Notes: a model not told the origin generated them from the letters alone. Positions 19,801 to 26,550 are shown, counted from the first letter of the stretch. The stretch: DNA of 36,293 bases from an uncultured Pseudomonadota bacterium (GCA_937891735.1 CALAGR010000413.1:1-36293), one strand, 5' to 3'. Translations and numbers: made by a program.

Positions 19801-19963
19801 GACCGACTCCCAGAAGGACGACGCCGCCGCTGTGATCGCCACGAGCTACGACATGAAGACGGTGGCAAAGCTGAAGGAGAACGTCATCAAGACGGGCACT
19901 GAGCTGAACGCCAGCGCGCGCCAGCAGCTCCAGGCGCCCGCCAGTTCCTCGAACGTCGCGTGA
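13820..19963 (+). CDS. Giant eCIS-scaffold-like protein 2 with nucleotidyltransferase-like tip, putative effector
   Basis: This 2047-aa, Lys-rich protein is complete. Order: disordered Ser/Lys/Pro N-terminus 1-240; DPGPAP motif (253); long charged coiled coil about 350-492; array of amphipathic helices about 500-935 with LIGDIFPG (563), PGAFVGN (678), GFSSFAGSF and GLWKQI segments; a small beta segment GDEAHRLFFQV (about 1095); helical linker; then a C-terminal tip. In the tip, FGSEDLASDYDVSL (1645-1658) gives the GS...SDxD signature of pol-beta-fold nucleotidyltransferases (D1653, D1655), and VFDSNIY supplies a possible third carboxylate (D1687). A helical region follows (AYYSEGAVRDVVG, NEQLGDALKDIAHYG). 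Residues 253-910 match giant 1 with almost no net gap. It has no signal peptide and no HExxH. Delivery by a contractile injection system and a toxic NTase activity are inferred. The stop overlaps the next start (GTGA). Confidence 0.8.
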   Translation: MSALQKSKSDSSQSSQTSTDSSTGSKENGAKPSKAKGGVSAAGAGSFAGGLATKTAGTPPTPPPKRKPARKPKKKKTSVGDAPVMGAAPQTVVGANVGASAPTKTGGGAGPESGAKSKAGKAAKEVTSQKPSKMLTAHKAMGKKVTAAKKEDEKKAHEAIPTFHAVMPSDAAMDAANKEQKTDSDKKVDDKGEGPEAKAKAGRLEKSKKSKRQKVDGKTKSDLKKYEAMLSALQNIFGSVVGGIDTDSAVNTDPGPAPEIEFSGESNPQRAPTAQTSADTTINEGHGKFAKAIDEGKQPSDVKRLELDEVHDAIKNPDPKLGEEQVATGQKYYEKLMAQHLPQEIAGADKLFHDRVQTQMAEANKQMDSSLEKQEEERKKTVADLEKDIDAKNLEAKEKQEKIVQENKDKIADAQKETRKKQDKAVKDAKRKGDKERRKVEKDIDGREKKDEKKVKGEYGKAEKKSDDEKKKAEGKAKSKKAEAKKKQKKKSWWDSVKSAVSDFVDSVCSLIGDIFDALGKLVGGILNAVKKLACAVIDEAIKWAKKALDGLGKMMKGLVNGLIGDIFPGAAKWLNDKIDSGIDLAKKGCDAVGENLKKGVTALVDGANSAIQTGLKVVKKGMQTAVRVAGCVAVGDFEGAFLETLYGALDMAGVSRADADKMLGNARETLKSIVDKPGAFVGNLAKSGKEGFSSFAGSFLKHFTDSVTGWLIGPVAAAGLKKPEKWDAQGIFGMVLGVLGVSKESMMGMAEERIGKKNMGALQKAFEYVQGFLEGGFSGLWKQISGDLGNLWTMVLGSVTDYISTKVVKVGAEMLGSMLAGPLGALYQALKTAWNIYCTIRDKIDQIKAVVNNVFNSVAEIAKGNTSKASKGVEGALVKGLGVAIDLLARILNIGDIPQQIKGFVEALQERVKKAIGGAMDWVLDKVKGLFKAGKKDEKEQPKKIDDESTVDNGRQVSQLPALTLAAKGGALPITWKKPTSKGAPPTLHGGGSLAGPLRAKGIPALEKKINAAPDAQQKAAAKKAIKLAKGVAMGLENKGQRFLAGDKNKGETKKAMDLLGVHLLMAVDFVGAAGQKDGSDTLGKELKFSAGDEAHRLFFQVKSKNAELMVASRVQTADKHFRDFETATKKPDFRGDKIKAKGLITRGRALANVADTEADAALAGTGDPAAMIPEEKTLVEIFTELFNMTSSEADKELVAYLENKLTAKDKEHVSRTLLKGKTGMDMDRAKKYSVKQLQSMGRVEWRKLAGADEVFAKDVANTIKDTVALRKLKEIKAEHYQPAKDKTAEFFKKVPLEYKKNADKGTDALFNSMSGAAGSFKGLGEDKPAVWPEMFRAHGAGSLFQYNVSDDYKDLKAKKIVLDNPGVTLEALRKTYDKKSSPVFAAFANEHEGKDIPKSILSGSFRVGAWWTPDKRCVKASSKGGKALKDFQDLCEINALAPEWYAEGFANLTIDSSKAKFVRPTVWDGMLSPLWVQESPDLWAATGGGAIELVTKETMAVSDLKSVKSHLLKADMVAALKTVAKDGPSTNEYTEDPSKIGSSTDPKQQAIKDTQNKVAADTLKARETAGKQTAAHDAVANYPGNPEKAVKDEGSNWNKVKAKYANPVGETVMRKILRFRRAFVDSLLKQVIAGFPGVKAESFGSEDLASDYDVSLGGPAEHGAVTEFNKLFRKKWGKEAGTVFDSNIYTKGSYMPDVKKEEDGSKTKTEKTPITTEEGKQLDYKHQDVASLTKTRKYMSQDQWNAYVAKILAGIVDLPTKAEAKKRFKAADQNFKDWQDQLHQKIVSLNMTDAQAQALFAQGKAKVADKVKALLAANPDAELQASNRLYEAKLLKAATKAKQRADFARTLVAGTESQTDLLKLDTLTAESKKLQGEALLYANEAYYSEGAVRDVVGNQQARHGIDIAAQQAMQSFNEQLGDALKDIAHYGSNFGKCAYRSSKYVDRLVLAARQVSKKLSGVPVPPVTKRLGPMAVKLKKIRKAGSEPYKSMTDSQKDDAAAVIATSYDMKTVAKLKENVIKTGTELNASARQQLQAPASSSNVA

Positions 19964-20655
19964 GCAACCTCTTCCCGGCCCGCGTTCGCGGAGTCGCCTA
20001 CAGTCGGGCGAGCGAGCTTGCCGCCGAGATGCGCCGGAGGGCCCTCGGGGACATCCTCGGGCACCCGAGCCACGTCTACCCGGCCGACTACTTCCGCGAG
20101 CTCGACTCTCCGAAGGCAGAAGCCGCAGTCCAGGCCGCAGTGGCGCTCCTGGTGAACTCCGAAGACATCGACGTACTGCGTCTCGTACTGCACCTGAGCG
20201 ACGGCGACCTCGTGTCGGAGCCGTTGCTGGCTCGCTTCGGAGGCGAGCAGCCCCCCCCTCTTCCCGAGGAGCTGCGACTACCCGTCGCTGATCGCCTGGC
20301 AAGGTGGATCCTGAACGACCTCGGGCTGCGCGCCCGAGCGCTGGCCCTGTTCGACGCCGCCGGACTGCATGCCCACTCCTTGCGCCTGGTTCTCGCTCGC
20401 GGGTCGGCCAATGAGCGGGTGAGCCGCGTCGCCATGACCTCGGCCGATGGACAGATGACCGAGATCCTCGCCCGTCTCGCCGGATTCACCATTGCCTCCG
20501 AGGACGGCGAAGACCCACTCCTGGGCGCTGCGGCCAGCATGTTCAGCGAGTCCGAGGACGTGCGCCGAGGGCTCCTGGCCGGAGCGGCGGACTTCGATTC
20601 CGGCTGGCTGACCCGCCCCGAGCTGACCGGCGTGCTCGGGCTCACAGACCAGTAG
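19960..20655 (+). CDS. Helical protein translationally coupled to giant 2 (231 aa)
   Basis: The GTG start shares GTGA with the stop of giant gene 2, so translation is probably coupled and the product made in step with the giant. The sequence is mostly helical, rich in Leu/Ala/Arg/Glu, with no signal peptide or membrane segment. Residues 1-60 look like the start of an alpha-solenoid; the rest alternates short helices (DRLARWILNDLGLRARALAL, then a run of similar length). It may be a divergent HEAT-type protein, as are the two genes beside giant 1, but the repeats are too weak to be sure. Coupling and size suggest a chaperone, loading adaptor or immunity protein for giant 2. No known family recognised. 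Confidence 0.75.
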   Translation: MSNLFPARVRGVAYSRASELAAEMRRRALGDILGHPSHVYPADYFRELDSPKAEAAVQAAVALLVNSEDIDVLRLVLHLSDGDLVSEPLLARFGGEQPPPLPEELRLPVADRLARWILNDLGLRARALALFDAAGLHAHSLRLVLARGSANERVSRVAMTSADGQMTEILARLAGFTIASEDGEDPLLGAAASMFSESEDVRRGLLAGAADFDSGWLTRPELTGVLGLTDQ

Positions 20656-20661
20656 GCACCC

Positions 20662-21603
20662 ATGGCACTCCTCCCCATCGAGCGTGATCGCTGGATCGAG
20701 CTCCTCCGGAGCGACATCCCCACCTTCAACGCCGAGCTGCGCGATCTGCCGCTCTTCAGCAGGCCGGATCTCAGAGGAGCCGACCTCCGGGGCCTGGATC
20801 TGTCGGAGGCCATCGTGGCCCAGTGCGACCTGACCGACGCCGACATGAGCGGATGCACGACGCCGCTCAGAGGCCTGCCGAGCTGCCGGCTGGTCGGCAC
20901 CAACCTCACCGGCGCCACCTGGACCTCGACCGACGATCAGGAGGCGGTCCGCCAGATCCAGCTGATGATCGAGAGTCCCGAGGCCTTCAACGGCTACCGA
21001 CAGGCCGTCGAGCCGATGCCGCTGCTGAGCGCAGACCTCAGCGGCCAGGTGCTTGGCGCTCTGGACCTTCGCGGCATGGATCTGCTCCTCGCCAACCTCG
21101 AAGGTGCCGACCTGAGTCTCTGCCTGCTCTGGAGCGTGGAGCTCGTCTCGGCACGGTTGAAGGGGGCGAAGTTTGCGGGAGCGCAGCTCGACCGCGCGAG
21201 GCTCGAGAAGGCAGACCTGTCCGACGCAGACCTGCGCGGCTGCCGGTTCGAGAACAGCAAGCTCGAAGGAGCCGTGGCGCACTCCACCTCCTTCCGAAAC
21301 ACCGAGTGGGACGGGGCCTCGCTGACCGACCTGCAGGCGGTGGGGGCGGACTTCTCGGGCTGCACCATGAGGGACGTGTCGCTGGTAGAGGCCGACTTGT
21401 CGCTCGCGCTGTTCCGCGGCGCGACGCTGACCGAGTGCGACTTCTCGTTCGCCAACCTCACCGACGCCGACTTCGGCGGCGCGACGCTGATCGACTGCGA
21501 CTTCATGGACGCCAACCTCGCCGGCGCGAACTTCGTGGGCGCGACCCTGGACGATGGCGCTCTGGACGCCGGCGGCAACACCGACCGCGCCATCCGCAGC
21601 TGA
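20662..21603 (+). CDS. Pentapeptide-repeat protein (313 aa)
   Basis: Two blocks of A(D/N)Lxx repeats are clear: about residues 34-85 (for example ADLRGLDLSEA) and about 120-300, separated by a helical insert around residues 90-115. Such repeats fold into a right-handed square beta-helix. Some members mimic DNA and protect gyrase; others are fused or linked to secretion-system effectors. No signal peptide or membrane segment is present, so it probably stays in the cytoplasm. It begins 6 nt after the coupled 231-aa gene and most likely shares the giant 2 transcript. The site before ATG 20662 is a poor Shine-Dalgarno match, so re-initiation is likely. The C-terminal repeats include a 60-bp tandem duplication at DNA level. 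Confidence 0.85.
   Translation: MALLPIERDRWIELLRSDIPTFNAELRDLPLFSRPDLRGADLRGLDLSEAIVAQCDLTDADMSGCTTPLRGLPSCRLVGTNLTGATWTSTDDQEAVRQIQLMIESPEAFNGYRQAVEPMPLLSADLSGQVLGALDLRGMDLLLANLEGADLSLCLLWSVELVSARLKGAKFAGAQLDRARLEKADLSDADLRGCRFENSKLEGAVAHSTSFRNTEWDGASLTDLQAVGADFSGCTMRDVSLVEADLSLALFRGATLTECDFSFANLTDADFGGATLIDCDFMDANLAGANFVGATLDDGALDAGGNTDRAIRS
21421..21540 (+). repeat. 60-bp tandem duplication inside pentapeptide gene
   Basis: Bases 21421-21480 and 21481-21540 match at 48 of 60 positions by my alignment, and the next unit starts the same way (GCGACC at 21541). Each unit encodes 20 residues, that is four pentapeptides or one coil turn. This points to growth of the beta-helix by tandem duplication. 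Confidence 0.8.
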
Positions 21604-21627
21604 GCAGCGCGGACCCGGGCGAGTGGG

Positions 21628-21633
21628 TAGGAT
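21628..21633 (+). promoter_or_regulatory. -10-like box TAGGAT for leaderless start at 21640
   Basis: GTAGGAT ends 6 nt before the GTG at 21640, with no ribosome-binding site. It sets this gene apart from the giant 2 transcript unit upstream, which ends 36 nt before. Confidence 0.5.
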
Positions 21634-21639
21634 CCGTTC

Positions 21640-22389
21640 GTGTCCGACCTGCCTCCACCTGAGCCGCCGGCGGTCGTAGCCGCCCGCGCGAGCCTCAAGG
21701 TCGTGCACAAGCGCATGGTCGTGTACCTGGGCGGGATCGCCCTCGGTGTCCTCGGGATCCTGGGGGGCGCCGCGGCCGACGCCGGCAAGCCCGTGATCTT
21801 CTCGATCCTCGGCGCGTATGTCGTCTGGTGCATCGGAGGCTCGCTGCTGCTCGGCGGGCGCCGGCTCCAGAGCCACAGACACATCGTCAAGGAGTGGGAG
21901 GCGCGGGCCCTGCGTGAGGAGTTCGCGCAGTTCGACCGCGCCCTGGGCAAGCCGACGGTCGCAGACCCCCGTGTGGAGGCTGCGGCGGGCATGGCCGAGC
22001 GCATCCGCGCCCTGCAGGCCTCCGACCCCGCCACCGACCAGATGGTGACCCGCCTGGAGGCCCGCCTCGCTCGGCTCGTCACGGACCAGGGAGCCGCCGT
22101 GGCCGCCGTGCAGGCCCTGGCGGCGGCCGGCGCGGACAGCGTGAACACCAGCCGTCTGGCGGACGCGGCGGGCCGGCTGGAGGAAGAGATCGGGCGGATC
22201 CTGTCGGGCATGTCCGACCTGTACGCCGCCCTGCTGGACTCCGAAGCCGGCGCGGCGGGCGATCCCACCGCCGACCTCGGCGAGGTCATGGCGTGGCTGG
22301 CCGCGGAAGCCGAGATCGCCCGGGCGGCCCAGGAGTCCGAGGCCCTGCGTCCGGCACGGACGCCCCAGAAGCAGGGCGCTACTGAGTGA
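21640..22389 (+). CDS. Two-TM protein with C-terminal coiled-coil domain (249 aa)
   Basis: Two hydrophobic helices lie near the N-terminus (about residues 28-44 and 50-70), joined by a short loop, so both ends should face the same side, probably the cytoplasm. The remaining 180 residues are charged and helical with heptad-like spacing, rich in Ala/Glu/Arg, typical of a coiled-coil or tetratricopeptide-free helical domain. No catalytic motif or known family is recognised. The start is GTG at 21640, set by the -10-like box just before it. The 3' end overlaps the convergent lipoprotein gene by 11 nt. There is no evidence that ties it to the giant proteins besides position. Confidence 0.75.
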   Translation: MSDLPPPEPPAVVAARASLKVVHKRMVVYLGGIALGVLGILGGAAADAGKPVIFSILGAYVVWCIGGSLLLGGRRLQSHRHIVKEWEARALREEFAQFDRALGKPTVADPRVEAAAGMAERIRALQASDPATDQMVTRLEARLARLVTDQGAAVAAVQALAAAGADSVNTSRLADAAGRLEEEIGRILSGMSDLYAALLDSEAGAAGDPTADLGEVMAWLAAEAEIARAAQESEALRPARTPQKQGATE

Positions 22390-24061
22390 TCTGGAAGCGT
22401 TTGCAGAGGCGCTGGGGGATCGCGAAGCTCTGGCCGTACCCGTTGGTGAACGACCGCAGGATCGTCGGCGGAGCGAACGTGCCGTTGCCGTTCCCCTGCA
22501 GGAAGACCGTCTCGCTCGGCGGGTTCCACGGCGTGCTGTTGTTGTAGCCGACGATCACGTCCTCGTTTCCGTCGAAGTCGAAGTCGAACGAGCGTGCCGA
22601 GCCCGTCACCCCGTAGTTCTCGCCCCCCGACTCCGCCCCGGGGTTCACGTCGAACGCCTCGAACGCTCCCGCCGTGCTGATCGAGTAGCCCTGGGTCGCG
22701 TCCCAGACCCCCGGGTAGAACCAAGCGCTGCCCGCGTCCCCGTCGTCGTCCAGGCCCACGATCAGGTCGCCCAGCGAATCCCCGTTGAAGTCCGCGAAGA
22801 CCTGGGAGTTGACTGGCGAGGCCGCGTGCGAAAAGAGCGGGTGGCTCGTCATCGTGAAGGCGCCCGCGCCGTCGCCGAGCAGCAGCGTCACCGGTGAGGG
22901 GCTGGAGCCGCCGCTGGAGTGGGTGACCATCACCACGTCCCGGTTGCCGTCGCCGTCGACGTCCACCGCGTCCGCCGAGACCCGCGCGATCCACAGCCCG
23001 CTGCCCCAGCTCGTCAGGTCGATGGCTTGCTGCCTGACGAACACGCATCCGTCCGGGTTCGTCGGATCGTCGGTCCAGGCGCAGTTGGCCGTCGCCACGG
23101 TGCCCTGGTTCGAGAAGCTGTAGAGCACGAGGCTGCTGATGTATCCGCTGGGGTTGCGGACGAGCAGGAACACGTCGAGGTCATCGTCGTTGTCCAGGTC
23201 CGCCGCCCCCGAGATGAACCCACCGGTCAGGGTCGAATCGACCAGGCGCTGCACGAAGCTCGTTGGGCCGGCCACCCGTCCGAACCACCACAGATCCAGC
23301 GGATTGGCTGGATCCGCCGGATCCGCGTCGCCATACGCGAAGAAGTCTGTCGACCCGTTCGCGTCGTAGTCGCTGATCGAGAACCCCACGTAGCGGTACG
23401 CGGTGTTCGCCGTGTCCCCGAAGGGCAGGCCGATCTCCGCTGGGGCCTGGAAGGTCCCGTCGCGGTTGGAGAGCACGAGGTCGATGGTCCCCAGATCGTT
23501 GCGCCACAGGATGTACTCGGGGAACGGATCCAGCGGATACAGGTCCGCGTTGTCGCCGTAGCCGTCGCCGTCGCTGTCCGGGTCGTCGGGGTCGGAGATG
23601 GCGCAGTCCACGCCCCACACGACCTCCTCGGCGTTGGAGATGCCGTCCCCGTCGTTGTCGTCCTCGCCGTCGCAGAGGCCGTCTGCGTTCGTGTCGTTCC
23701 AGCCGCTGGCGTCGTCCGGGCAGTCGTCCTCCACCTCGTCGCAGACCCCGTCCCCGTCAGCGTCCGTCCACTGGAGCGCGTCCCCCGCGCAGGCGTCGTC
23801 GGTCTGGTCGCAGTGCCCGTCGCTGTCCGCGTCGCTCCAGTTGAGGGCGTCCTCGGGGCAGGGATCGTCGCCATCGGGGACGCCGTCGCCGTCAGCGTCC
23901 AGGGGCTGCGTGGTGTCGTCGTCATCCCCCGCCGCGCTGTCGTCATCATCCCCCAGGGCGCTGTCGTCGTCGTCCAACAGGTCGTCGTCGTCGGCCGGGG
24001 TCGGCTGGGAGCAGGCCGCGAGGCCCACCAGGAGGGGGATCAGAAGACGGAGTCCACGCAT
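22379..24061 (-). CDS. Lipoprotein with poly-Asp tether, thrombospondin-3-like Ca repeats and VCBS/FG-GAP domain
   Basis: The 560-aa product has a signal peptide with a LAAC lipobox (Cys17). DDDDS-type tracts fill about residues 24-50. Six or so thrombospondin type 3-like units follow (DADGDGVPDGDDPCPEDA and variants, about 53-190), each with Asp-rich Ca loops and paired Cys. The C-terminal part has FG-GAP/VCBS units (for example DVDGDGNRDVVMV, DFNGDSLGDLIVGL, DFDGNEDVIVGY) that should form a beta-propeller. It is probably anchored in the outer membrane and dependent on Ca for folding; a surface binding role is likely. The start at 24061 has no ribosome-binding site but a TAGGGT box 6 nt before it. 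It is convergent with, and overlaps by 11 nt, the gene at 21640. Confidence 0.85.
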   Translation of the reverse strand: MRGLRLLIPLLVGLAACSQPTPADDDDLLDDDDSALGDDDDSAAGDDDDTTQPLDADGDGVPDGDDPCPEDALNWSDADSDGHCDQTDDACAGDALQWTDADGDGVCDEVEDDCPDDASGWNDTNADGLCDGEDDNDGDGISNAEEVVWGVDCAISDPDDPDSDGDGYGDNADLYPLDPFPEYILWRNDLGTIDLVLSNRDGTFQAPAEIGLPFGDTANTAYRYVGFSISDYDANGSTDFFAYGDADPADPANPLDLWWFGRVAGPTSFVQRLVDSTLTGGFISGAADLDNDDDLDVFLLVRNPSGYISSLVLYSFSNQGTVATANCAWTDDPTNPDGCVFVRQQAIDLTSWGSGLWIARVSADAVDVDGDGNRDVVMVTHSSGGSSPSPVTLLLGDGAGAFTMTSHPLFSHAASPVNSQVFADFNGDSLGDLIVGLDDDGDAGSAWFYPGVWDATQGYSISTAGAFEAFDVNPGAESGGENYGVTGSARSFDFDFDGNEDVIVGYNNSTPWNPPSETVFLQGNGNGTFAPPTILRSFTNGYGQSFAIPQRLCKRFQITQ

Positions 24062-24067
24062 CCGCTG

Positions 24068-24073
24068 ACCCTA
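24068..24073 (-). promoter_or_regulatory. -10-like box TAGGGT for leaderless start at 24061
   Basis: On the minus strand ATAGGGT ends 6 nt before the ATG at 24061, with no Shine-Dalgarno sequence between. This is the only minus-strand case of the seven found, and it keeps the same spacing. Confidence 0.5.
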
Positions 24074-24097
24074 TCAGGGGGCCCCCGGTGGGAGCGG

Positions 24098-24143
24098 GGA
24101 GACCTGCGTAAACCGCAGGTAAACGGCCGGTCTCCGGGTTTAC
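24098..24143 (+). promoter_or_regulatory. Nested palindromes and GTAAAC repeats upstream of VWA operon
   Basis: Within 46 bp there are GGAGACC (24098-24104) facing GGTCTCC (24129-24135); ACCTGCG (24102-24108) facing CGCAGGT (24114-24120) around a 5-nt loop; and the hexamer GTAAAC at 24108-24113 and 24119-24124, spaced 11 bp (one helix turn), plus its complement GTTTAC at 24138-24143. The cluster lies 84-129 nt upstream of the VWA start and close to the divergent lipoprotein gene. Binding sites for a regulator are the simplest reading; a folded RNA leader is the alternative. The rest of the 165-bp gap holds only the GGAG site at 24217-24220 for the VWA start. Confidence 0.5.
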
Positions 24144-24226
24144 AGACGTCTTGCCCCCCTCCAGCCGCCTTCGGCCCACCATGAATGTGCCCCACGAACC
24201 GCCGTCCGGCCCCACTGGAGACCCCC

Positions 24227-25741
24227 ATGAGCCCTTCCCCGAAGTCCAGAACCGACAAGGTCCGCCGCGCACTCGCAGTCGATGGAGTGCTCCTCGGAGT
24301 GACCCTGGCCTGCGCGCTCGCGTTCAACCCGGCCATCGCCGGGCTGTTCGAAGCGGCCCCGATGTCCCCCCCTCCGATCGCCACCGGCGGCCTCGGCAGC
24401 CTCGGCGGCCTCGGCACGGTGGGGGCGCTGTCCATCGCCACGCCGGCGAGCAACGGCGTGGGCTTCACGGCGACGCTCGACCGCTCCTCGGTCATGGTCG
24501 GCCAGGACGGCGAGGTCCGCGCGGAGCTGGTCATCACGGCCCCCACCGAGGCCGCCAGCATCGAGCGGCGCGACACCGACCTCGTCGTGGTCCTGGACCG
24601 CTCGGGCTCGATGCAGGGCGACAAGCTCGCCAACTCCAGGGACGCGGTCAGCGAGCTCATCAGCCAGCTCGGCGTGCGTGACCGCTTCGCCCTGGTGACC
24701 TACAGCGACGAGGCGGGCGTGCTCGTGCCGCTGGCCTTCGCCGACGCGCGCAACAAGGCGAGCTGGCAGAGCACCGTGTCCAACGTGAAGGCCGACGGCT
24801 ACACCAACATGTCCGCGGGCATGGATCGGGCCTTCGACCTCGTCGAGTCCAGCCGCGCCGCAGGCCGCGCCGCCCGGGTGGTGCTGCTGTCCGACGGCCT
24901 GCCCAACCTCGGCGACGCGAGCCCCGACGGGCTGTTCCGCCGCGCCACACGCGCCCCCCGCGGCGAGTACGTCATGAGCGCCATCGGCGTGGGTGAGGAC
25001 TTCAACGAGTTCCTGATGACCCGCCTGGCTGACGCCGGCACCGGCAACTACCACTTCCTCGCCGACGGCGCGGATCTGGGCAGGATCTTCGCCAACGAGC
25101 TCAGCACCGCCCGCTCCACCGTGGCCTCCAACGTCGCCGTGAGCATTCGCCCCGCGGCCAACATCGCGGTCGTGGACGCGTCGGGATACCCCCTGGACAA
25201 GCAGGCCTCGGGCGACATCGTGTTCCGGCCAGGGATCCTGTTCTCCGGCCAGGAGCGGCGGATCTGGGTGACCTTCCGGGTGCGCGCCGACAACGAAGGC
25301 ACCATCGATCTGGGCGACGTGCAGCTGTCCTGGAACCGCGACGGCGCGAGCCACAGCCTCGCCCTGGCGAGTCGTCCCTCGGTCACCGCCGTGGCGAGCA
25401 AGGACGCCTACTACGGCTCCATCGACAAGGACAACTGGGAGCGCTCGGTGGTCACCGAGGAGTACAACGAGCTGAAGACCCGCGTCAGCCGCGCCGTGTC
25501 CAACGGCCGCAAGGACGAAGCCATGGGCTACCTGCGGGACTACCGCAGCAAGAACGCCGAGGCCAACTCCTACGTGCAGAGCGCGGCCGTGGACGACAAC
25601 CTCTCCCAGCTCGATGGCCTGCAGGAGGAGATCGAGGGCACGTTCGAGGGCGAGGACCAGCGCCAGAAGCAGAACATCTTCAGCAAGAGCACCAGCCAGG
25701 ACGCCTACAAGTCCCGCCGCGTGGGCCAGGTGAAGAAGTGA
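24227..25741 (+). CDS. Membrane-anchored VWA-domain protein (504 aa)
   Basis: One hydrophobic helix near the N-terminus (about residues 14-35) serves as an uncleaved anchor or signal. A Gly-rich linker leads to a VWA domain with a complete metal-ion-dependent adhesion site: DRSGS (D124-S128), T193 in DGYTNMS and D223 in LLSDG. A beta-rich domain (about 290-385) and a charged helical C-terminal part follow. VWA domains bind Mg or Mn and mediate protein-protein contact, so a role in adhesion or complex assembly outside the cytoplasm is likely. The start is ATG at 24227, with GGAG 6 nt upstream; an earlier in-frame ATG (24185) lacks support. The stop overlaps the GTG of the next gene (GTGA), showing an operon. 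Confidence 0.9.
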   Translation: MSPSPKSRTDKVRRALAVDGVLLGVTLACALAFNPAIAGLFEAAPMSPPPIATGGLGSLGGLGTVGALSIATPASNGVGFTATLDRSSVMVGQDGEVRAELVITAPTEAASIERRDTDLVVVLDRSGSMQGDKLANSRDAVSELISQLGVRDRFALVTYSDEAGVLVPLAFADARNKASWQSTVSNVKADGYTNMSAGMDRAFDLVESSRAAGRAARVVLLSDGLPNLGDASPDGLFRRATRAPRGEYVMSAIGVGEDFNEFLMTRLADAGTGNYHFLADGADLGRIFANELSTARSTVASNVAVSIRPAANIAVVDASGYPLDKQASGDIVFRPGILFSGQERRIWVTFRVRADNEGTIDLGDVQLSWNRDGASHSLALASRPSVTAVASKDAYYGSIDKDNWERSVVTEEYNELKTRVSRAVSNGRKDEAMGYLRDYRSKNAEANSYVQSAAVDDNLSQLDGLQEEIEGTFEGEDQRQKQNIFSKSTSQDAYKSRRVGQVKK

Positions 25742-25986
25742 GCGACAGCTCCTCCGAGCTTCGGTGGCGTCTCCGACGCGGGCTGCTGGAGGCGGCCACC
25801 GAGGTGGAGCGCAAGCGGCGGCGTCTGGCCGAGCTGGACGCAGAGCGCGTCGCGCTGGGCCGGGCGCTGGCCGAGCAGGAGGCCGAGCTCGAGATCCTCG
25901 AGGTGCGCGTGCGCGCCTTCTTGACCGCCCGGGGCCTGGAGCTGGACCCCGAGATGACCCTGGGAGGCCACTCCAATGCTTCGTGA
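25738..25986 (+). CDS. Small coiled-coil protein (82 aa)
   Basis: The product is a single long helix over residues 10-70, rich in Arg/Glu/Leu/Ala with a heptad pattern, so a dimeric coiled coil is likely. It has no signal peptide. It is translationally coupled to the VWA gene (GTGA) and overlaps the following membrane-protein gene by 11 nt, so the three proteins probably work in one complex. I recognise no family. The tight fit between two coupled genes supports it as real despite its size. Confidence 0.75.
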   Translation: MSDSSSELRWRLRRGLLEAATEVERKRRRLAELDAERVALGRALAEQEAELEILEVRVRAFLTARGLELDPEMTLGGHSNAS

Positions 25987-26512
25987 CCGACACGTCCGCA
26001 CCCTGCTGTTCGGCGCCCTCCTGGGCGGCTCCTTCCTCCTCATCGACCAGCTGACATGGAGCCTGTCCATGGACGTCGTGCGGCTGCGCGACTGGATCGT
26101 GGGCGGGGCCCTCGCGGGGGCTGTCGTGCTCGCCCCCGACGCGGTGAGGGCACGACGGGGCGCGGCCCTGGTGGTGCTCGCCGCGGCCGGCATCTACGCA
26201 GGCGGCCTGTCGGTCCTCGGCGCCGCCATCCTGTGCACCGGCGCCCTGGCCCTGGGGCGGTTGGGACGGCATCGACGGGGGTTGGATGGGGGCCTCGCCG
26301 TCGCCGGCCTGCTGCTCGCCGCGGCGATCATCGCCCAGACCACAGTGACGGAGGCCCTCGCCATCTGGAGCTTCTTCCTCGTGCAGAGCCTGCACCCGGT
26401 GTTCGTTGAGGGCGATCTGATCGCGGCCAACACGGCACCGCCGCGGCCTCGGACCCAGGAGGACGCCTTCACCGCGGCCCGCGACGACATCCTGGCCGCG
26501 ATCGACGCCTGA
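25976..26512 (+). CDS. Polytopic inner-membrane protein (178 aa)
   Basis: Four hydrophobic segments are visible (about residues 9-30, 40-57, 60-84 and 100-130, the last perhaps two), with Arg-rich loops between. The C-terminal 40 residues are soluble. No transporter or enzyme motif is seen. The ATG at 25976 lies inside the end of the upstream coiled-coil gene and has GGGAGG 8 nt upstream. As third gene of the VWA operon it could be the membrane platform for the VWA and coiled-coil proteins; that is inferred from gene order only. Confidence 0.75.
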   Translation: MLRDRHVRTLLFGALLGGSFLLIDQLTWSLSMDVVRLRDWIVGGALAGAVVLAPDAVRARRGAALVVLAAAGIYAGGLSVLGAAILCTGALALGRLGRHRRGLDGGLAVAGLLLAAAIIAQTTVTEALAIWSFFLVQSLHPVFVEGDLIAANTAPPRPRTQEDAFTAARDDILAAIDA

Positions 26513-26550
26513 TCTCCGCCCGGAGCGGACGCCGGGAACCGCGGCTCGGC

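Noticed and set aside
13712..20302. Very long minus-strand open frame (about 2196 codons) opposite giant 2
   Set aside because: It mirrors the Lys/Asp/Ala-rich coding strand (AAG, GAC, GCC codons), its product is a low-complexity Leu/Val/Arg/Asp/His mix without any domain, and the plus strand has a ribosome-binding site, conserved scaffold and coupled downstream gene.
20994..23048. Minus-strand frame of 684 codons across the pentapeptide, two-TM and lipoprotein genes
   Set aside because: It runs antisense to two real plus-strand genes and in another frame of the lipoprotein gene; its product is Arg/Ala/Ser-rich low complexity.
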